Assembly (NCBI RefSeq): GCF_036670025.1
Contig: NZ_CP137640.1
Coordinates: forward strand, 654,001 to 718,000
Direction of reading: 5' to 3'
Origin: Bacillus_BD oryzisoli
Lineage (GTDB): Bacteria; Bacillota; Bacilli; Bacillales; Cytobacillaceae
Length of the DNA stretch: 64,000 nucleotides
Under the pieces are notes generated by a model, which saw nothing but the letters and a program-made list of their open reading frames with translations, ran no database searches and had not been told where the DNA came from. The translations under genes were made by a program, and so were the position numbers. Below, piece by piece: positions 61,897-64,000 of this stretch; positions within the stretch are counted from its first letter, which is position 1, and the number at the start of each line of letters is the position of its first letter.

Positions 61897-61925
61897 ATTA
61901 TATAAAAGTTTTGCAATTTAGTCAA
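61897..61925 (-). promoter_or_regulatory. Sigma-A promoter of the thi operon with overlapping inverted repeat
   Basis: On the minus strand: TTGACT, a 17-base spacer and TATAAT, an almost ideal promoter. TTGACTAAAT at the -35 and ATTTAGTCAA just past the -10 form a 10-bp inverted repeat, a candidate repressor site. Confidence 0.75.
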
Positions 61926-62082
61926 TTAGAGATTTTGCTAATTGTTTGTGATTAATCATAGATTTTTGGCTATTCTATATAAGCAAGGCTCAGTAAGAGT
62001 ACAATCTAACTGAATATCTTTCGTATATCTGTAGAAAAATATCTCCTAATAATGGAATGTTTCCTTTAAAGGAGAGAAAAAA

Positions 62083-62310
62083 ATGAAAATTAACCTTGAT
62101 TTAATTAGAAAGACAGAGCGATACCATTATGATGATCCTACATGCGGTGTGTTAATTGATATCTTCCGGAATGGGAGTCATTGGCATGCTGTAGCAATTG
62201 CTGAAAACGCGGAGTGGTATTGTCACAATGGCTTCGGAGAGACAAAAGAGCAGGCAGCGGAAGAGGCCATTATTGGTGTGTTGGATCTCGTGAAAAATAG
62301 GGATTTATAG
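62083..62310 (+). CDS. Small hypothetical protein
   Basis: The 75-residue protein (MKINLDLIRKTERYHYDDPT...) is soluble, rich in aromatic residues and ends with a helix (TKEQAAEEAIIGVLDLVKN). I do not recognise it. A central run GSHWHAVAIAENAEWYCHNGFG is dense in His, Trp and Cys. AAAGGAGAG precedes the ATG at good spacing, and a terminator follows at 62327, so it is probably a real gene. Confidence 0.7.
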   Translation: MKINLDLIRKTERYHYDDPTCGVLIDIFRNGSHWHAVAIAENAEWYCHNGFGETKEQAAEEAIIGVLDLVKNRDL

Positions 62311-62326
62311 AACAATACAATATTTA

Positions 62327-62358
62327 TTGAACCCAATCGTTTAGATTGGGTACTTTTT
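62327..62358 (+). terminator. Rho-independent terminator
   Basis: CCCAATCGTTTAGATTGGG forms a CCCAATC/GATTGGG stem with a short loop, followed by TACTTTTT. Confidence 0.75.
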
Positions 62359-62465
62359 GATGTCCAATAAAGTGTATTTAGACATATTTACACTGTAAAA
62401 ACCTTATTTATGTCGAATTTGAATCGACCACAATGATTTCCCCATCCAGAACCGGTCGTAAAGGT

Positions 62466-62655
62466 TCAATGGATATACGGAAATGGGGAAGCTTTTTTCA
62501 GTGTACTAGAAGTGTTTATAGTATTATATTTTAGAATTAAATCCTCTACAGCTTTACCTAATAGGCGTGACATAGAAATACGAGTAACAGCAGAAAGTCC
62601 TTTTAACTTTTCTAGTAATTCTAAGGATGATCTTGTTGAAGGGATGGGATATGTC
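62466..62655 (-). pseudogene. Ribbon-helix-helix-like fragment
   Basis: The minus strand encodes PSTRSSLELLEKLKGLSAVT, then RISMSRLLGKAVEDLILKY, and a stop. The RISMSRLLGKAVEDLI pattern is that of CopG/Arc-type DNA-binding antitoxins or plasmid repressors. An in-frame stop cuts the frame a few codons upstream with no start codon, so it is broken. 62656-63000 is very AT-rich and shows nothing else. Confidence 0.55.
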
Positions 62656-63025
62656 GTTACTTCCTATGAAACGCTCTCTTAAATCTTACGAAAAATAAGT
62701 CCATTAATAACAAATATATTTATTTATAAAAGTAATTTAAGTTAATTAATTTATAACAAATATCAAATTGCGTAGAAAATCTATTCAACATAAAAAAATG
62801 TTCCCTTTGTTTATGTTAGATTAAGTATCTATATTATTAGATTTAGTTAATATAGATATATTAATTGATGTTTAAATATGTATAGTTTAATTTATATTGT
62901 TAATCGATATCTAATAATTATAGCTTAATGGTAATTGTTTATTTCTTTTATTATTATTTGAGATAAAGAGTAAATATATTAGAAGGATAAAAAGTAATAT
63001 TTAAACATAGAAAGGAGATTTTGCC

Positions 63026-63325
63026 GTGGAAGTGGGTAGGTCGGAGATAAATGAATGGTATACACAAAAACAAGTGGCTGAACAGTTAGGTGTTTCAAAG
63101 GCAACCGTCTACCATTATGCCAAACAGGGAAAAATCCGGAAAATTGCAGATCCTCACCGGCTGCACAGAGAAGCTCGATACTATAAAGAGGAAGTGGATC
63201 GTTTAGCCAGTGAGAGGGAGCAATATCCAACAGGTATGCGACCTTCAGAAGTGGCCAAACAGTTGGGTTTATCAGTGAACTGCACTCCACATGACTCGTA
63301 TGCGTATACTTATCGATCATCTTAA
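63026..63325 (+). CDS. MerR/excisionase-type HTH protein, truncated
   Basis: This 99-residue product begins at a GTG with AAAGGAGA upstream. Its helix-turn-helix YTQKQVAEQLGVSKATVYHYAKQGKIRKI near residue 12 is like excisionase/MerR-type DNA-binding proteins, and ARYYKEEVDRLASE continues the helix. A second HTH begins at residue 71 (MRPSEVAKQLGLSV) but breaks off, and the tail NCTPHDSYAYTYRSS looks like out-of-frame sequence. I read it as a truncated or frameshifted regulator. Confidence 0.65.
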   Translation: MEVGRSEINEWYTQKQVAEQLGVSKATVYHYAKQGKIRKIADPHRLHREARYYKEEVDRLASEREQYPTGMRPSEVAKQLGLSVNCTPHDSYAYTYRSS

Positions 63326-63329
63326 ATTG

Positions 63330-63578
63330 TTACATTTGTTTAAGAGCCTGATTAATCACACATTCCACCCACTGACTTATAGTAATATCCTCTTGTTCCG
63401 CTAGTTGTTTAACAGAATCTAACATTTTAATTGGCAGTTTTAAATTCGTTTTTCGGTAAGTGCTTCGAACAATAAATAGCCCTTCAGTATTCTCAATCGT
63501 TTCCACTTTTATAAAAGGAATAAGCTGCTCCAAATTAAAAGGAATAGATTGTTGAAGAGATATTACCCCAGCCTTCAT
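63330..63578 (-). CDS. Ribbon-helix-helix-like small protein
   Basis: The product of about 82 residues ends with NLKLPIKMLDSVKQLAEQED-ITISQWVECVINQALKQM, a CopG/Arc-type ribbon-helix-helix pattern that would bind DNA as a dimer. The N-terminal half (SLQQSIPFNLEQLIPFIKVE) is unassigned. ATG 63578 is chosen over 63590 on the basis of the sequence; neither has a strong ribosome site. It overlaps no other gene and lies back to back with the HTH gene, typical of a decayed mobile or plasmid module. Confidence 0.5.
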   Translation of the reverse strand: MKAGVISLQQSIPFNLEQLIPFIKVETIENTEGLFIVRSTYRKTNLKLPIKMLDSVKQLAEQEDITISQWVECVINQALKQM

Positions 63579-63596
63579 CAAAATATACACACCCTG

Positions 63597-63776
63597 CTAC
63601 TGTTCCCGAATCCCTATGTTTTCAATTACCCAAGATTCATACAAAAAATCAATAAACGGATATAAAATATCCTCCCCTTTTGGAATCTGGATATGAACGT
63701 AACCTTTATAATCTAATGCATCTTTATGGATTTCAATGTCATGACTAGAATCATAATATTCATTTTCCGAACACGC
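63597..63776 (-). pseudogene. C-terminal fragment of an unknown protein
   Basis: On the minus strand an open frame without start reads EIHKDALDYKGYVHIQIPKG, then EDILYPFIDFLYESWVIENI, to a stop at 63597. A TGA lies in frame just upstream of 63776. Family unknown. It directly precedes the RHH-like gene. The last 220 bases of the window hold an AAATCTCCTCTGAAAGGAGATTT palindrome near 63810 and no gene. Confidence 0.4.
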
Positions 63777-64000
63777 TCAAATTCCAAGGGATGAAACTAT
63801 TCCTTTGCTTCCAAGAAAATCTCCTCTGAAAGGAGATTTCTATTTTAACCTCGAAAAAAAGTGAAAAAACAGGTGGAAAAGAGGCGAAAAAACGGTCATT
63901 TTTGTATCAATAATTTTCCAAAATGGGGGTTCTGTCGGAAATCTTTATTTTAACTCGGACGGAAGAATGCGGGTTTGAGGCGGGGGTTTTCGGAAGAGTT

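Overview
The window is low-GC Firmicute DNA, most likely from an endospore-forming Bacillaceae (Bacillus/Neobacillus-like). The signs are a gerA-gerB-gerC spore germination operon, strong AGGAGG-type ribosome binding sites with several TTG and GTG starts, lysine and glycine riboswitches, a CcpA-type cre site, and the many short GGGACAGG...CCTGTCCC hairpin repeats common in such genomes. No rRNA, tRNA, CRISPR array or intact transposase gene was seen.

Layout. 0.1-12.6 kb holds mixed housekeeping genes: a drug/metabolite transporter, DUF4256 and DUF1697 proteins, an M20 dipeptidase, a Tat-exported PhoD phosphatase, a panD-like gene paired with an ATP-grasp gene, an enoyl-CoA hydratase, a P-loop/Asp23-like protein, an MFS carrier, a uracil-DNA glycosylase and a HipA-like kinase. 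12.9-36.5 kb is a large catabolic supercluster. 36.7-50.4 kb holds a thioesterase, a YerA-type amidohydrolase, a DHA2 efflux pump, a CBS protein, the ger operon with a small D-like fourth gene, SstT, glycerate kinase and YitT. 50.6-58.2 kb holds a glycine-riboswitch permease, a 794-residue isoprenoid synthase and a lysine-riboswitch ABC transporter. 58.2-61.8 kb is a thiS-thiF-thiG-thiH-tenI operon. 62.3-64.0 kb is AT-rich and contains remnants of small DNA-binding proteins.

The supercluster is the main result. Its genes fit a complete route for cyclohexanecarboxylate: CoA ligase (AliA-like), cyclic acyl-CoA dehydrogenase (candidate AliB, with Asp in place of the usual catalytic Glu), crotonase (BadK-like), 2-hydroxyacyl-CoA dehydrogenase (BadH-like), ring-opening 2-ketocyclohexanecarboxyl-CoA hydrolase (BadI-like), then thiolase, 3-hydroxyacyl-CoA dehydrogenase and acyl-CoA dehydrogenases for pimeloyl-CoA, one of them resembling glutaryl-CoA dehydrogenase. 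Two ETF pairs and a FadF-like membrane iron-sulfur protein would pass electrons to the quinone pool. Five -24/-12 (sigma-54) promoters, each preceded by the same three-part GC(G/A) array (21 bp, then 18-20 bp, then 44-48 bp to the -24 GG), lie before the transcription units. The only sigma-54 activator seen is encoded in the cluster, directly abutting a MaoC-fold protein that has lost its catalytic His. That operon has a cre-like site. I infer a self-contained, catabolite-repressed regulon with a possible acyl-CoA-sensing partner. A truncated second uracil-DNA glycosylase gene at its left edge suggests that the block was inserted there.
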